Assembly: GCA_964017065.1 (NCBI GenBank)
Contig: OZ024792.1
Coordinates: forward strand, 1,425,363-1,489,362
DNA from: Haliclona indistincta
Taxonomy: Eukaryota; Porifera; Demospongiae; Haplosclerida; Chalinidae
DNA length: 64,000 bases
Direction: 5' to 3'
This document shows, one piece after another, positions 63,430-64,000 of this stretch. Made by a program: the position numbers and the translations under genes. The notes beneath the pieces are model-generated. The model was not told the DNA's origin and did not search any database. It saw only the letters and a list, made by a program, of their open reading frames with translations. Each line of letters starts with the position of its first letter. The stretch's first letter is position 1.

Positions 63430-64000
63430 TTTTAGCTAGACTAGTTGCTGCGGTGTTGCAAGCATTGAAATCAGTTTGTGTCACAAGTAAGATGCCACTC
63501 GATACATTAGGACAACAGAAGAACAGGTTATCACCGGACTCTGCATTTAACTGGTTTTGCAAACTGTGAGGAGAGAGATTGTGTCCAAACATGGAATAAT
63601 CAGCTATTATTATATTCACGAGGTAGGTCATGTGATCAATGAATAAATAATCAAGGTCTTAGCAGGAGGGACTGGCAGAGAATGACTAACAAATACAAGG
63701 AAGTCACAAGGAAGAATATCTGCCGCCGCAAGTTGCTATGAAGAAAGCTTAAAATTTAGATGCACCACTTTGGTTGATGATTTGCCCATTAGACAATAAA
63801 TCAGCCACCCAGGCATAATATAAATCAGTACCAAAAGCTTGAAACCAATGATAATTGTGTAATTCGAAAATTAGCAGCCTATGTTTCTATGTGTTTCTAT
63901 GTATTCTTGGCAGCAGTTCTGAGAGTGTGTTGTAAATCACCCACAGAGAGCAAGCCATAACAAACAAACATGACGATGGCGACTAAGTGACCTCTGCTGG
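63430..64000. other. Upstream part of the cupredoxin-like gene, unresolved
   Basis: The minus-strand frame continues open from 63427 to about 63631 with LQNQLNAESGDNLFFCC, but the exon's upstream border is uncertain. A CTCTCCTCACAG acceptor at about 63570 fits the frame only if the previous intron is phase 2. No signal peptide exon is recognised before the window ends. Confidence 0.45.

Overview
The window looks like nuclear DNA of an early-branching animal, most likely a demosponge. It carries intron-bearing animal genes (TGF-beta type I receptor kinases, PA2G4/EBP1, a G3BP-like protein, a Kelch protein, Ig-domain and three-finger receptors), short introns (one of 51 bp) and a dense load of LINEs, a Ty3/Gypsy-type LTR element, SINEs and MITEs. 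The species call is an inference from gene content and architecture, and no marker gene settles it.

Left part (1-40000): a tandem family of three related Ig-type membrane receptor genes on the + strand (3443-5819, 10612-25655, 29972-39747). Each ends in one transmembrane segment and a short tail with a proline-rich SH3-type motif and an NPAY (NPxY) motif. The second gene carries about 9.5 kb of transposable elements in its first intron. The third is broken by a structurally complete LTR retrotransposon (31956-36391) whose two LTRs are identical over 245 bp. Comparing the two younger paralogs gives natural empty sites, which show exactly where several elements inserted. Copies of the 3' end of a neighbouring receptor-kinase gene (26500-27300, and its edge at 1-180) show that the duplication unit included kinase-gene sequence.

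Right part (41000-64000): a compact gene-rich region. Two TGF-beta type I receptor-like kinase genes lie head to head (41978-46303 on -, 46526-52122 on +) with 222 bp between start codons. Then come a Kelch-propeller gene (52565-53823), PA2G4 (54063-57780, 14 exons) and a G3BP-like gene (58603-60418). On the minus strand follow a three-finger-type membrane protein without a kinase (60718-61412) and a cupredoxin (phytocyanin/ephrin-like) membrane protein with a proline-rich tail that runs off the window (61867 to beyond 63427).

Functionally the window combines cell-surface sensing (Ig receptors with adaptor-docking tails, TGF-beta receptors, a possible kinase-less decoy, a cupredoxin surface protein) with two housekeeping RNA/translation-linked genes. 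All exon boundaries were read by eye from GT/AG sites, reading phase and paralog comparison; none is confirmed by transcripts.
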